From an uncultured Oscillospiraceae bacterium (GTDB lineage: Bacteria; Bacillota; Clostridia; Oscillospirales; Acutalibacteraceae), in the NCBI GenBank assembly GCA_900544715.1, contig UQWL01000008.1, positions 85,949 through 149,948 of the forward strand: 64,000 nucleotides of DNA, read 5' to 3'. A model generated the notes under the pieces. It was not told the DNA's origin. It was given only the letters and a program-made list of their open reading frames with translations, and made no database searches. A program made the position numbers and the translations under genes. This document shows positions 33,955-42,621 of this stretch, in pieces; position 1 is the stretch's first letter; every line of letters begins with the position of its first letter.

Positions 33955-35190
33955 ATGACAAAGAAGCATTCAATCGCCAAATATGCCTGCTATATGTCCA
34001 ACGCCTCCATGTCAGCGGTGGCGACAATATCGCCGCTGCTGTTTATCACATTCCATCAACTCTACGGGATCTCCTATACCCTGCTCGGCCTGTTGGTGTT
34101 GGTAAACTTCTGCACACAGCTGTGCGTGGATTTGATCTTTTCGTTTTATGCCCACAAATTCAATATTCAAAAAACCGTGCGCGCCATGCCGCTGCTCACC
34201 GTAACCGGCCTGATGGTGTATGCCATTTTTCCGGCTTTGATGCCTGCGCGCGCCTACTTATTCCTAGTGGCCGGCACAATTATTTTTTCGGCCTCTGCGG
34301 GGCTTGGGGAAGTGCTGATCAGCCCCGTGATCGCTGCACTGCCGTCGGACAACCCGGAGCGTGATATGAGCCGGGCGCACTCCGTTTATGCCTGGGGCGT
34401 GGCTGCTGTGGTGCTGCTGAGCACGCTGTATCTTCAGGTGTTTGGGCGGGAAACCTGGTATATTCTCACGCTGCTTTGGGCCATTCTGCCGCTTGCTGCT
34501 TTTGTACTTTTTTTATGTTCTGAAATACCGCCTCTTGAAACGCCAAAAAGCGGTGCGTCAAACAGAAGCCCGCTCAAAAATCCGCTGCTGCTTTTATGCG
34601 TGACCTGCATCTTTTTGGGCGGCGCTTCCGAAAACACCATGACGCAGTGGTGCTCCGGCTACCTGGAAGCCGCGCTGGGGATTTCAAAAATATGGGGCGA
34701 TGTGTTCGGCGTTGCCGTGTTTGCGGTGATGCTGGGGCTTGGCAGAACCCTCTATGCGAAATTTGGCAAGCAGATCTCCCGCTTTATGCTGCTCGGATTT
34801 ATGGGCGCCTTTCTCTGCTATGTCATCGCCGCGCTTTTCCCAAATGCCATTGTGGGCCTGATAGCCTGCGCGTTTACGGGATTTTGCGTATCCATGCTCT
34901 GGCCGGGCACTTTGATTTACACAGCGGAGGTAATCCCCCATACCAGCGTGGCAGTTTACGCCTTGCTCGCGGCGGGCGGAGATCTTGGCGGCTCCATTGC
35001 GCCGCAGCTTGTGGGGAGCATTACAGACGCTGTTGCAAACAGCCAAAGCTTTGCCGCCATCAACCCCGCTTTATCGCCTGAACAGCTCGGTTTTAAAACC
35101 GCGATGCTGACAGCGGCGCTGTTCCCGCTGGCCGGCATGCTCGTTGTGGGCATTATGAAGAAAGTGGAAAAAAAGTGGAAAGACAAATAG
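33955..35190 (+). CDS. Major facilitator superfamily transporter
   Basis: The 411-residue membrane protein has about 12 spans in two halves joined by a hydrophilic loop near residues 190-205 (PPLETPKSGASNRSPLKN). The second half contains TMTQWCSGYLEAALGIS and PGTLIYTAEVIPHTSVAVYA, typical of fucose/glucose-type MFS permeases. The substrate is unknown. It begins 94 bases after ogt with AAGGA before ATG 33955 and may be co-transcribed. Confidence 0.87.
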   Translation: MTKKHSIAKYACYMSNASMSAVATISPLLFITFHQLYGISYTLLGLLVLVNFCTQLCVDLIFSFYAHKFNIQKTVRAMPLLTVTGLMVYAIFPALMPARAYLFLVAGTIIFSASAGLGEVLISPVIAALPSDNPERDMSRAHSVYAWGVAAVVLLSTLYLQVFGRETWYILTLLWAILPLAAFVLFLCSEIPPLETPKSGASNRSPLKNPLLLLCVTCIFLGGASENTMTQWCSGYLEAALGISKIWGDVFGVAVFAVMLGLGRTLYAKFGKQISRFMLLGFMGAFLCYVIAALFPNAIVGLIACAFTGFCVSMLWPGTLIYTAEVIPHTSVAVYALLAAGGDLGGSIAPQLVGSITDAVANSQSFAAINPALSPEQLGFKTAMLTAALFPLAGMLVVGIMKKVEKKWKDK

Positions 35191-35312
35191 GTTGAAAAAG
35201 AAGAAGGAGGTGTTGCAAAATGCCTCCCGTACAAACAAACCGAAAAAGACATGGTTTCGGGCGGGGCTCAGCCCGAAATTTGCCTCTGTGAGGCTAAAAT
35301 GGCTTTTTTGAA

Positions 35313-35356
35313 GGGACTGTTGCAAAATGCAAAGCATTTTGCAACAGTCCCTTTTT
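35313..35356. terminator. Intrinsic terminator between MFS and CotF genes
   Basis: The arms GGGACTGTTGCAAAATGC / GCATTTTGCAACAGTCCC are followed by T5. A second hairpin (TTTCGGGC / GCCCGAAA, 35255-35278) precedes it. Confidence 0.88.
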
Positions 35357-35600
35357 ACTGCGCGTTGAACTTTTGCTTCACAGAATTTACTTTATTCTGC
35401 TCCGCCTGCTCGGTGGGATACCAGCCCTTCGCCGCCATCTTGTCATACAGGGTATCCTGCATGCACAGGGAGTCGTTCAAAGCGGTGTTGAATGCCTGGT
35501 GCACGTTTGACGTGGGGGATTCGATCGTCCCGTGCATATACAGGTCGCAAACGCCTTTCTCCAAAAGGAGGATATCTTCCATCAAGTTCTTATCATCCAT
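35355..35600 (-). CDS. CotF-type spore coat protein
   Basis: The 81-residue protein matches the CotF coat family pattern: MEDILLLEKGVCDLYMHGTI, then SNVHQAFNTALNDSL and a Gln-rich end. It would be deposited on the spore coat and supports a spore-forming host. Met 35600 (MDDKNLM) is preferred; an upstream Met overlaps the SD. It pairs with the next small coat-like gene, as often seen in Clostridia. Confidence 0.87.
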   Translation of the reverse strand: MDDKNLMEDILLLEKGVCDLYMHGTIESPTSNVHQAFNTALNDSLCMQDTLYDKMAAKGWYPTEQAEQNKVNSVKQKFNAQ

Positions 35601-35723
35601 ATTTATGAGCATTCCTTTCTTGCGCAAACCGCGAATTTGTACGGCTTTAGCGCATCCAAAATTTCAATGGGTGAAATGTGTTTTCGCACTACACTTTATG
35701 CCTAAAAAGCACGAATTCCCTTA

Positions 35724-35897
35724 TCAAAGCAAACCGTAAAAGCTCTGGAAAATCTGCTGATGCTTCTGCGCCATCTGCTGCACGCAGGCTTTCAGATCCG
35801 CATCCTGAATCTGGTTGGCCGTTTCATTGCATTTTGTTTGAAAATACTTCTCATGCCCCAGCGCATCTTCCAGGTACAATAATTCTTTCGTCGTCAT
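35724..35897 (-). CDS. Small coat-associated protein
   Basis: The 57-residue helical protein (MTTKELLYLEDALGHEKYFQ, ending HQQIFQSFYGLL) has the look of a shortened CotF/coat-like partner with the same heptad of Gln and His near its end. It lies 124 bases upstream of the cotF-like gene on the same strand, with AGGAGG before ATG 35897. Its function is probably sporulation-linked. Confidence 0.75.
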   Translation of the reverse strand: MTTKELLYLEDALGHEKYFQTKCNETANQIQDADLKACVQQMAQKHQQIFQSFYGLL

Positions 35898-36012
35898 GAA
35901 TTGCAAACCTCCTAATGATAATTTCAACTTTATTTTGCATGGAGGAGCTTATAATATACATCAGGGAAACAGAAATCCTTTTAGAGATTTTCTCCCAACT
36001 TTTTTACAAAAA

Positions 36013-36043
36013 AATCCTGCTGCAAAACAGGTTGCAGCAGGAT
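36013..36043 (-). terminator. Terminator of the GDPD gene
   Basis: The arms AATCCTGCTGCAA / TTGCAGCAGGAT are followed by TTTTTTTG on the minus strand. Confidence 0.85.
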
Positions 36044-36083
36044 GATTCGTTTGTTTTCAATACAGTATAGTTCCGGACCGTTA

Positions 36084-36869
36084 TCACCCGTTTCCCCAAT
36101 GATCAATAAGCTCACACAGCTTGACCGGCTCTTTGGTGGTGATATTATCCGGCCCGAGCGCGGCAATGCGCGCCATGTCAGCCTTTCGGTCCACCGTCCA
36201 GCAGGAGACGAGCAGCCCCTGCTCATGCATCACGCGTACCAGCGTTTCGCTCGCCGCATCATAATGGCAGTTGATGCCGATTGCACCGCAGAGCCGAATC
36301 TGATCCGCCGCCTGCCGCCAATAAGCTTCGCTGTCTTTCTGCTTTCTATCCGGCGATAAATTGAGATAATAGGGAATCTCCGGGCATTCCCGCGCTACCG
36401 TTTGGCTGGCATCCACCCCAACGCCGGTAAAGAACAGCCGGTCCAAAATGCCTGCCGCCTTACCTAACCGCACGATTTCAGGAAGATGATCCGTCTGCTT
36501 GAGATCCAGATTTACCTGAACCCCTTTCTTCTGCGCAATGAGCGCAAAAGCGTCGGCCAGCCGCGGGCTTTTGTCAGAATTCTGCACGGCGTCATGTGAG
36601 AGCACCGGCGTGCCATCCGATTGGAAGCGGATATCAAATTCCACGGCGTTTGCGCCGCTCTCCAACGCAGCGCGCAGGGAATCGAGCGAATTCAACTTCG
36701 TTCCCAGGCAGCCGGTGTGGGCGGTGATCAAAAAGCCATCCGGCAGGGAAAGCGGCTTTTCCATCCATTTTTCCACCTGCGCATGCCCATAAACCACGAA
36801 GGTCAGCGCGCCGAGACAAACGGCGGCCGCAGTCAACACTGCGGTCGCCGTAATCACTCTGTATTTCAT
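36084..36869 (-). CDS. Membrane-anchored glycerophosphodiester phosphodiesterase family protein
   Basis: The 261-residue protein has an N-terminal anchor (ATAVLTAAAVCLGALTFVVY) and a GDPD TIM barrel. Visible signatures are ITAHTGCLGT (the HRG position has Thr, as in some Firmicute members), VEFDIRFQSDGTPVLSHD and VNLDLKQTD, ending WTVDRKADM. The Glu-Asn pair expected after HRG reads LNS here, so catalytic strength is uncertain. It likely acts on extracytoplasmic glycerophosphodiesters. Confidence 0.85.
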   Translation of the reverse strand: MKYRVITATAVLTAAAVCLGALTFVVYGHAQVEKWMEKPLSLPDGFLITAHTGCLGTKLNSLDSLRAALESGANAVEFDIRFQSDGTPVLSHDAVQNSDKSPRLADAFALIAQKKGVQVNLDLKQTDHLPEIVRLGKAAGILDRLFFTGVGVDASQTVARECPEIPYYLNLSPDRKQKDSEAYWRQAADQIRLCGAIGINCHYDAASETLVRVMHEQGLLVSCWTVDRKADMARIAALGPDNITTKEPVKLCELIDHWGNG

Positions 36870-36919
36870 CCGACATCATCCCTTCCGGATTCTGTTCGAT
36901 TCCCAACAGGTCTCAAAAA

Positions 36920-38023
36920 TTATGCTTTGGAGACGATCTCCTGCATCTGCTCCATTTTGCGCTCTATATCCGCCACCAGTGCAAACTGCGTGTGGCAACG
37001 GTCGAGATTGTGCTCCGGATAGGCGGTTTTAAAATACGTATCGCCGTTTAAGTAATCCGTCAGGAAACGGATACCGCACTCAAAGGTCATCAGCTTAGCG
37101 GAAAAGGCCAGGTTGTCTTTCTCCGCTTTGGTCAGGCTTTCGCCCGCCGCTGAAAGATACCCCTTGACATACTGCTCAAAAAGATTCAAATCCAGCGAAA
37201 CAAGGGTTAAATCCTTCTCATCCTCCGCCGCCGTATTGGCGCCAAAGCGAATGCTGTCGCCAAAATCATAGAGGGAGAGGCCCGGCATTACCGTATCGAG
37301 ATCGATCACACAAATGCCCTGCTTCGTATCATTATCGAACATCACGTTGTTGAGCTTCGTATCGTTGTGCGTCACGCGCAGCGGCAATGCACCCGCAGCG
37401 ACCAAATCCAGCAGCACGCGGCAATCCGCCTCGCGGGCCTTGGCAAACGCGATCTCCTCCTGCACGAGCTTTGCGCGGCCCGCTTCATCGGCTTCGATCG
37501 CCGTGCGTAAATCTTGAAAACGGGAAACCGTATTGTGAAAATTCGGGATCGTTTCATGAAGGCTCTCGCTCGGATAATCCGCCAGCATCCGCTGGAAATT
37601 GCCAAAGGCTTTTGCTGCGTTATAAAAAACAACCGGGTCTGTGATGCTTTGGCAAGTGTAGGCGCCGGAAATGAAGTTATAAACGCGCCAGCAGTGGCCC
37701 TGCGCATCCTTGTAATAGGGCTTTCCATCCGCCGTGTGGTAAACGGTGAGCGTCTCTCGCGCCGGATCGCCGCCGGCCTGCTCGATTTGCCGGCGCAGAT
37801 AAGAGGTGACGCCCACAATATTCTCCATCAGTTCATCCGGATTGCGGAAAACATGGGTGTTGATCTGCTGCAGCAAAAAATCATTGCAGCGGCCGTTTTC
37901 CTGAAAATGGAGGACATATGTGTTGTTGATATGACCGTTGTTGATCCGATCATAACCGGTGTAGTCGCCGCCCAGCTCGAACTGACGCTTGATCTCCTCA
38001 ATCTGGAAGGGAAGCTCGCTCAT
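36920..38023 (-). CDS. Aminoglycoside-phosphotransferase-fold sugar kinase, NahK-like
   Basis: The 367-residue kinase has the APH fold. The Brenner-type catalytic loop is VTHNDTKLNNVMFD and the metal-binding DFG-like segment is VIDLDTVMPG. The N-terminus contains INNGHINNTYVL, as in N-acetylhexosamine 1-kinase and related sugar kinases. A C-1 sugar phosphorylation role is my best guess. It follows the CBM9-like gene by 52 bases and shares its promoter. Confidence 0.78.
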   Translation of the reverse strand: MSELPFQIEEIKRQFELGGDYTGYDRINNGHINNTYVLHFQENGRCNDFLLQQINTHVFRNPDELMENIVGVTSYLRRQIEQAGGDPARETLTVYHTADGKPYYKDAQGHCWRVYNFISGAYTCQSITDPVVFYNAAKAFGNFQRMLADYPSESLHETIPNFHNTVSRFQDLRTAIEADEAGRAKLVQEEIAFAKAREADCRVLLDLVAAGALPLRVTHNDTKLNNVMFDNDTKQGICVIDLDTVMPGLSLYDFGDSIRFGANTAAEDEKDLTLVSLDLNLFEQYVKGYLSAAGESLTKAEKDNLAFSAKLMTFECGIRFLTDYLNGDTYFKTAYPEHNLDRCHTQFALVADIERKMEQMQEIVSKA

Positions 38024-38075
38024 GTGTAACACACAGCCTTTCTCTACAAATAATATTCTCTATTTTCTCAAAGGT

Positions 38076-38714
38076 TTAATCAGTTTCTTCCGCCAGCTCG
38101 ATTCGCCCGAAGCACTGGGGATTGTGAAAGCCGAGCGCCGCGCTCCCCACCGGGAAATACGCACCGAAATGAGGATGCGCCGTTTCATCGCCGCATTTAT
38201 AAAAATTGCCTGCCATCGCACCTGGTGCAATGGAAAAGGGCCTGTGATAAAGCGATTCCACCAACTCGCAGGGCACGAACAGCAGCACGCCCCAGGCATC
38301 TCCCTGCGGCGACGGCAGCGTAAACGGCGTAACGGTGGGCGACTGCTCCGTCAGCCCTGTCAGGCGCTCACGCCCTTCTCTTCCCGGGCCGAACTCCGTT
38401 AAAAAAACGCCTTTGGGGTTCATCTCAAAATTCATGTAACAATCCTGCTGAGCGGGGAATGGATTCAGGAAACATTCCAGGCAGCTATCCTGATAGACCG
38501 GATCATCCCGCTTTGCGGCAACGGCTCGGACAGGCGACTCAAACGACCACATACGCACAAAGATCCCCTCCCCCCGCACAGCACAGAGCTGCGCAAACGA
38601 GGCGGGGCGGTAAGGAGATTCCCCTTCCCAATGGAAGCTCTCCAACCGGGCAACCGGAACGCGCGCCCAATCGGGCTTGCCGCCGAAAATGGGGCCGGTA
38701 TAGGATTGTGCCAT
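38076..38714 (-). CDS. CBM9-like carbohydrate-binding domain protein
   Basis: The 212-residue protein is a single beta-sandwich of the family 9 carbohydrate-binding-like kind, without a signal peptide. Indicative segments are VRMWSFESPVRA, the SCLECFLNP strand and YMNFEMNPKGVFL. Such stand-alone domains in the cytoplasm are of unknown role. Being in one operon with a sugar kinase suggests binding of a sugar or glycoconjugate. Confidence 0.75.
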   Translation of the reverse strand: MAQSYTGPIFGGKPDWARVPVARLESFHWEGESPYRPASFAQLCAVRGEGIFVRMWSFESPVRAVAAKRDDPVYQDSCLECFLNPFPAQQDCYMNFEMNPKGVFLTEFGPGREGRERLTGLTEQSPTVTPFTLPSPQGDAWGVLLFVPCELVESLYHRPFSIAPGAMAGNFYKCGDETAHPHFGAYFPVGSAALGFHNPQCFGRIELAEETD

Positions 38715-38742
38715 ACAGACGCCTCCTTCTGATAACCAGATT

Positions 38743-38770
38743 ATTATAGCAATTTCGGTCGTTTTGTCAA
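38743..38770 (-). promoter_or_regulatory. Promoter of the CBM9-like/kinase operon
   Basis: TTGACA, 16 bases and TATAAT on the minus strand, about 30 bases from the start at 38714. Confidence 0.8.
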
Positions 38771-38944
38771 GTTTGCAGGCGATTCGAGGCGAATCGCAAA
38801 GGAGGCCCTACCTCTGAACGAGATCAAAAGAACAACATGGGATCAGCTACAACTATTTTATGCAGGAGAGGCTCGAATGGAGCGAAATTTTCAGCATAAT
38901 TGCTTCCGCCTGCTAACCCTGTCATCGAATCGAGCAGAACGTAC

Positions 38945-38978
38945 AAAAAAATACCGCCTTTCCCTAGAGAGGCGGTAA
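38945..38978 (-). terminator. Terminator of the peptide-export operon
   Basis: On the minus strand TTACCGCC and GGCGGTA arms are followed by TTTTTT. The hairpin overlaps the end of the small membrane protein gene. Confidence 0.85.
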
Positions 38979-39122
38979 GTCCATTCCCAGAGTCGATCCA
39001 TAACGAAGCTCCCGGTAGGCGATCCATGCTGCATTCCATAGGATAAATGCTGCCATCAATACTGCAAACAGGAGCAGCATTACCCGTTTGGAACAACTTT
39101 TTCGTTCCTGCACATTGCTCAC
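38964..39122 (-). CDS. Small single-span membrane protein, last gene of the peptide-export operon
   Basis: The 52-residue protein starts at a GTG whose last two bases begin the TGA stop of the ABC gene (GTGA overlap). A basic N-terminus (QERKSCSKR) precedes one membrane span (VMLLLFAVLMAAFILWNAAW), then a short tail ends at TAG 38966-38964. Positive residues before the span predict a cytoplasmic N-terminus. It could be an immunity peptide or an accessory to the transporter. I do not recognise a family. Tight coupling and the terminator directly after support it as a real gene. Confidence 0.6.
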   Translation of the reverse strand: MSNVQERKSCSKRVMLLLFAVLMAAFILWNAAWIAYRELRYGSTLGMDLPPL

Positions 39123-39727
39123 AGCGGAATCACCTGTTTCCCCGTTTGTTGAAAGGCTTCGTCGTGTGTCACCATGATCATTGTTTTTCCGCTCTCGTTT
39201 ATTTTTTCAAGAATTGAAAAAACAATTTCGGCATTTTTCCGGTCAAGCGAGCCCGTCGGTTCATCCGCCAGAATATAGCCGCACTTTTTGATCATCAGCC
39301 GCGCGAGTGCCGCCCTTTGTTGCTCCCCACCCGAGAGGCTGTAAATCTTCTGATCCTTCTGGCCGGCCAGGCCGACCGCCTCCAGTGCCTCCTCAATCGA
39401 GACGCCGGAGCGGCAGTCATTCTTAACAAGCTTCAGGTTCTCCTCCACGGTTTTGTGATCCACCAGGGCGAAATTCTGAAAGAGGAAACCCACTTGGGTC
39501 CGCAGGTATTCCCGTTGGTTTTTCCTCTTTGTAATATCCCTGCCATCGACGAAAATCTCTCCCCCATCCACAGTCTCCAGGGAGCCGATCATATTCAGCA
39601 GCGTTGTTTTTCCGCAACCGCTGACGCCGGTGAAAATCACAAAATCTCCATCGTTGATTGCAAGGGAGAAATCTTCAAACAGCTTCCGGCTGCCAAACGA
39701 TTTGGAGAGATGATTGATCTGGATCAT
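39119..39727 (-). CDS. ABC transporter ATP-binding protein, bacteriocin-export type
   Basis: The 202-residue ATPase has Walker A GVSGCGKTT, Q-loop LFQNFALVD, signature LSGGEQQRAALAR, Walker B YILADEPTG and the H-loop VTHDEA. Its length and its permease partner resemble the ATPases of lactococcin-972-type loci (also LolD/MacB-like). AAGGAGG precedes ATG 39727. It overlaps the permease stop by four bases (ATGA). Confidence 0.92.
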   Translation of the reverse strand: MIQINHLSKSFGSRKLFEDFSLAINDGDFVIFTGVSGCGKTTLLNMIGSLETVDGGEIFVDGRDITKRKNQREYLRTQVGFLFQNFALVDHKTVEENLKLVKNDCRSGVSIEEALEAVGLAGQKDQKIYSLSGGEQQRAALARLMIKKCGYILADEPTGSLDRKNAEIVFSILEKINESGKTMIMVTHDEAFQQTGKQVIPL

Positions 39728-41784
39728 AAACTGCCTCCTTTCAGGATTTTGACAAGCTGCGCTTTTTCTGTTTTGATAATATTCCAGAGAATAACGGCAG
39801 ACTCCGCTGCCGCCGGCAGCACACAGCCAGCGATCACGGCCAGCGGGCTTGCCAGTTCCAGCAGAAGGTTCATCGTAAGGGCGGCGGCAAGCCCCAGAAA
39901 AATCACAGAGAAGGTGGCGGCAAAAATCCTCCAATTTTTTTGCAGCACACCATAGCCGAGTACTCGCTTGACTGCAAGCTCCTTAGCGTTGACACTGTAT
40001 TCCATCCGGATAACCGTGCTGATTAACACAACCTCCAGCAGAAACAGGAAAAAGAACAGAATCCCGAGCAGGATCAGAACCTTTTCCGCCCGGATATCGG
40101 TCTGGACAAAACTTTCGTACACATTCGTCTTCGAATAATAGTCCTCTGTAAGGCTGAAGCCGTTGCGGCGGGCAAAATCGCTGATCTCCGCATCCGTGAG
40201 GCGAAACATCAGATATGGACAATAGGGCCCGTACCCCAAACCGCCTTCCCACTCTGAAGCGAAACCATCGCTGCGCAAAAGCTTCCCCTTTTCATCCGGG
40301 ATGGTGAGTTTGCTTTCGTCCAAATTGCTGAAGTAGATAATCGGATCGCTGCAGATCTTCCCCGTGCCGCTGTTGCTGTCATCCAGAGCGACCAAATTTG
40401 CAGGCCCGTCATAGGAAATCAGTTCAATCTCATATTTGTGGCAGAAAAAATAACCCGCATCGCCGTCGAGAGCCGGCTGTGCAAAATCCATGATTTTTTT
40501 CAGATCCTTCTCCTGCCCCGGGTACGACGGCAGGATGATATACATCTTCTCTTCCCCCAGCATTTCCTCTTTCAGGCCGGGGATGCTTTCCAGCAGGTTG
40601 TCCTTTGCGTTGCGGTTGCAAACAATGCCCTCCCGGGATTTTCCGTCACCCATGTTTTGGAAGGTCGTATATGTACTCTGCAGCACAACATTCCCCTCGC
40701 GAAAGCATTCCCTTTGGAGATGATACAGCAGCACGGCGCTCTCATCCCGAACCATCAGATCCTTCACGGCGGGCCGCATGGAAAGATAACTATAATCCTT
40801 ATATTTTTCAAAAAAATCACCCTGCTTTTTGAACTCCAGCATTTCAGCAGCAACCCCGATACCGGCGGCCGCAACCACCACGGTCAGCACACAGGTGAGC
40901 AGCTTCATCGCATAGCTGGCGGATAGCAGGGCATGCGAGCCGTCCACGCCGCTGAACGCCCTGCGCAGGTCCACCCGCAGCAACGGCGCAAGGGCAAGGG
41001 CGTTGACCACAAGTAGCACCCCGAGCATCCCCATGGAAACCGGGAATGAAAACAGGGAGTGCGTGAATTGGGACAGCCCCCAAAACACGGCGGCAAAAAG
41101 CAGGAGGAAAACGGCGGAATCCAGCAGGATTTTTTTCAGATAAAGCCGCACGGGCCGTTCGCCGAGGGAATACCGTACCGCTGCCTCCTTGCGGGCAAGC
41201 ATCACTTCATACAGCCCCATCACCGCTATGATTGTGCACGCCAGCCCCCACAGGGCCAGTTGGATCAGAAACGCCTCTGAAGAATAAAATCCCCCGCCCC
41301 TGTTGCCGATGGACTGCGTTTCTACCGAATATTGCACGCTCATCTGATCAATGAGCGCCTGCTCACCGCACACATCTCCAAGCAGCGAAATGAATACTGT
41401 CTTGCCGGCGACCCGGCAATCCTTCAGCTGCGCAAAACGGACATTTGCCTCTGATAAAAAAACGCTCTTATAAACGCCGGGCTCAACCAGACAAGCCTCC
41501 CGGAGATACTGCTTCGCCTTTTCATCCGAGCAATAAACCGTCACATCAGTCCGGATCAAATTCTCGTCGGAGGCTTCATCAACGCGATAGGCAGAAACGC
41601 CGCAGGCAGCCGCCTCTTCCTGCAGGCTGGCATAAAATCGCTCCACGGAAGCTTCTTCCGGCAGGGAAAAGGTAACAGCATCCCGGTTGGGAATTTCGAG
41701 GAGATAAACCTGATAAAATTCTCCCGTGCACAAAGCAATTGCAAACAGAGCGAAAAAGGCAACCAGATATTTAATACATCTCAA
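39724..41784 (-). CDS. Bacteriocin-associated integral membrane protein (ABC permease)
   Basis: The 686-residue protein has about eight membrane spans: one at residues 5-22, four to five between about 170 and 320, and three at the C-terminus (ILLGILFFFLFLLEVVLIS, FSVIFLGLAAALTMNLLLEL and a last one near 655). A large extracytoplasmic region lies between about 325 and 580. This fits the putative immunity/export permease of lactococcin-972-like systems. The start is TTG 41784, overlapping the peptide stop (TTGA). It is the middle gene of a four-gene coupled operon. Confidence 0.8.
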   Translation of the reverse strand: MRCIKYLVAFFALFAIALCTGEFYQVYLLEIPNRDAVTFSLPEEASVERFYASLQEEAAACGVSAYRVDEASDENLIRTDVTVYCSDEKAKQYLREACLVEPGVYKSVFLSEANVRFAQLKDCRVAGKTVFISLLGDVCGEQALIDQMSVQYSVETQSIGNRGGGFYSSEAFLIQLALWGLACTIIAVMGLYEVMLARKEAAVRYSLGERPVRLYLKKILLDSAVFLLLFAAVFWGLSQFTHSLFSFPVSMGMLGVLLVVNALALAPLLRVDLRRAFSGVDGSHALLSASYAMKLLTCVLTVVVAAAGIGVAAEMLEFKKQGDFFEKYKDYSYLSMRPAVKDLMVRDESAVLLYHLQRECFREGNVVLQSTYTTFQNMGDGKSREGIVCNRNAKDNLLESIPGLKEEMLGEEKMYIILPSYPGQEKDLKKIMDFAQPALDGDAGYFFCHKYEIELISYDGPANLVALDDSNSGTGKICSDPIIYFSNLDESKLTIPDEKGKLLRSDGFASEWEGGLGYGPYCPYLMFRLTDAEISDFARRNGFSLTEDYYSKTNVYESFVQTDIRAEKVLILLGILFFFLFLLEVVLISTVIRMEYSVNAKELAVKRVLGYGVLQKNWRIFAATFSVIFLGLAAALTMNLLLELASPLAVIAGCVLPAAAESAVILWNIIKTEKAQLVKILKGGSL

Positions 41785-42017
41785 TCAAGCTCACCAGCCT
41801 TGAAACGATCAGCGGGATCGAAATCCCGCTGATCCAAATAATTTTTAGTAACACGCTTGATAAGTGGCCCGGCCTTCGCCGACCCGCAGATCATCCCTTT
41901 GTTCTCATCGAAGTAATCATAATATTCAAACTCTTCGACGGACTCTCCTACAGAAAACGATATTTCGCTTTCGGCGGCAAACGTGCTGAAAGGGAGAATC
42001 CAGCATAGTGTCAACAT
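41781..42017 (-). CDS. Small secreted peptide, first gene of the export operon
   Basis: The 78-residue precursor begins with a short hydrophobic signal-like segment (MLTLCWILPFSTFAAES). An acidic, aromatic region follows (ESVEEFEYYDYFDENKG), then a basic part (PLIKRVTKNYLDQRDF). Its position, first in an operon with an export permease and ATPase and overlapping the permease start, suggests a bacteriocin or signal peptide. The mature part lacks the residues expected of lactococcin 972. The start at 42017 has only a weak SD; a longer in-frame version from further upstream is possible. Confidence 0.55.
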   Translation of the reverse strand: MLTLCWILPFSTFAAESEISFSVGESVEEFEYYDYFDENKGMICGSAKAGPLIKRVTKNYLDQRDFDPADRFKAGELD

Positions 42018-42047
42018 CTTATCTTCATTTTTATGGTAATCTACTTT

Positions 42048-42128
42048 TTGTAAAATTACAATATAAAATGTAAATTTATATCTTTGAATCATTTTACAAT
42101 GGAAGGATTCATGAGCTGTTGTAAAATG
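42048..42128. promoter_or_regulatory. Cluster of TTGTAA half-sites upstream of the export operon
   Basis: TTGTAA-AA-TTACAA (42048-42061) is a palindrome. CATTTTACAA (42090-42099) and TTGTAAAATG (42119-42128) are a perfect 10-bp inverted pair 19 bases apart. All lie within 115 bases upstream of the peptide gene and look like operator sites for a dimeric regulator. Confidence 0.5.
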
Positions 42129-42171
42129 AATTTGCAAGGGCAACCTACACAAAGGAAAGCTTCTAAGCAGA

Positions 42172-42219
42172 AAAAGGCGCTTCCCAGCGGCCATAAAAGC
42201 CTCAGAAAGCGCCTTTTTT
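42172..42219. terminator. Intrinsic terminator upstream of the export operon
   Basis: The arms AAAAGGCGCTT and AAGCGCCTTTT enclose a loop of about 25 bases, with A-runs and T-runs on either side. It can stop transcripts from the small gene at 42258. Confidence 0.7.
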
Positions 42220-42257
42220 GTACACTTTTTTCGAAATGTTTATTCTGCAACAGCCTT

Positions 42258-42407
42258 TTACTTTCTATCTGTTTTCTGTCCCGGCTCCCCGCCCGGCCCG
42301 TCGCGCCGCGGGCGCTTATCCGGGCTGCTTTTCCGATGGGATGTCGTCCACTGATTGTCCCCCGCCGTTTTCACGGGACGGACTCGCTTCTTTTCAGAAT
42401 CGTTCAT
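42258..42407 (-). CDS. Small hydrophilic Arg/Lys-rich protein
   Basis: This 49-residue frame starts MNDSEKKRVRPVK and ends with Gly/Pro/Arg-rich text (RRDGPGGEPGQKTDRK). AAAGGAG lies 11 bases before ATG 42407, and a terminator lies past the stop. It has no hydrophobic core and may be intrinsically disordered. I do not recognise its family with certainty. Confidence 0.45.
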   Translation of the reverse strand: MNDSEKKRVRPVKTAGDNQWTTSHRKSSPDKRPRRDGPGGEPGQKTDRK

Positions 42408-42621
42408 ATCCGATACGTCTCCTTTCGCCAATTCGTCTGGCGGGAAAGAAAGCCTTCCCCGCAGATGTGTTCCATCCTTAGAATGCGCCGTTTTCCCCAG
42501 AAATATTATCGCATGCGGTTGTAAGTTATCTGTTTTCTTGTTACAATTTAAAGGAAATACGAAAAACATGGTATCGTTTGCCGCTTTAATAGGCGGCTCC
42601 CTGTCCGGAGGTGTTGATGAA

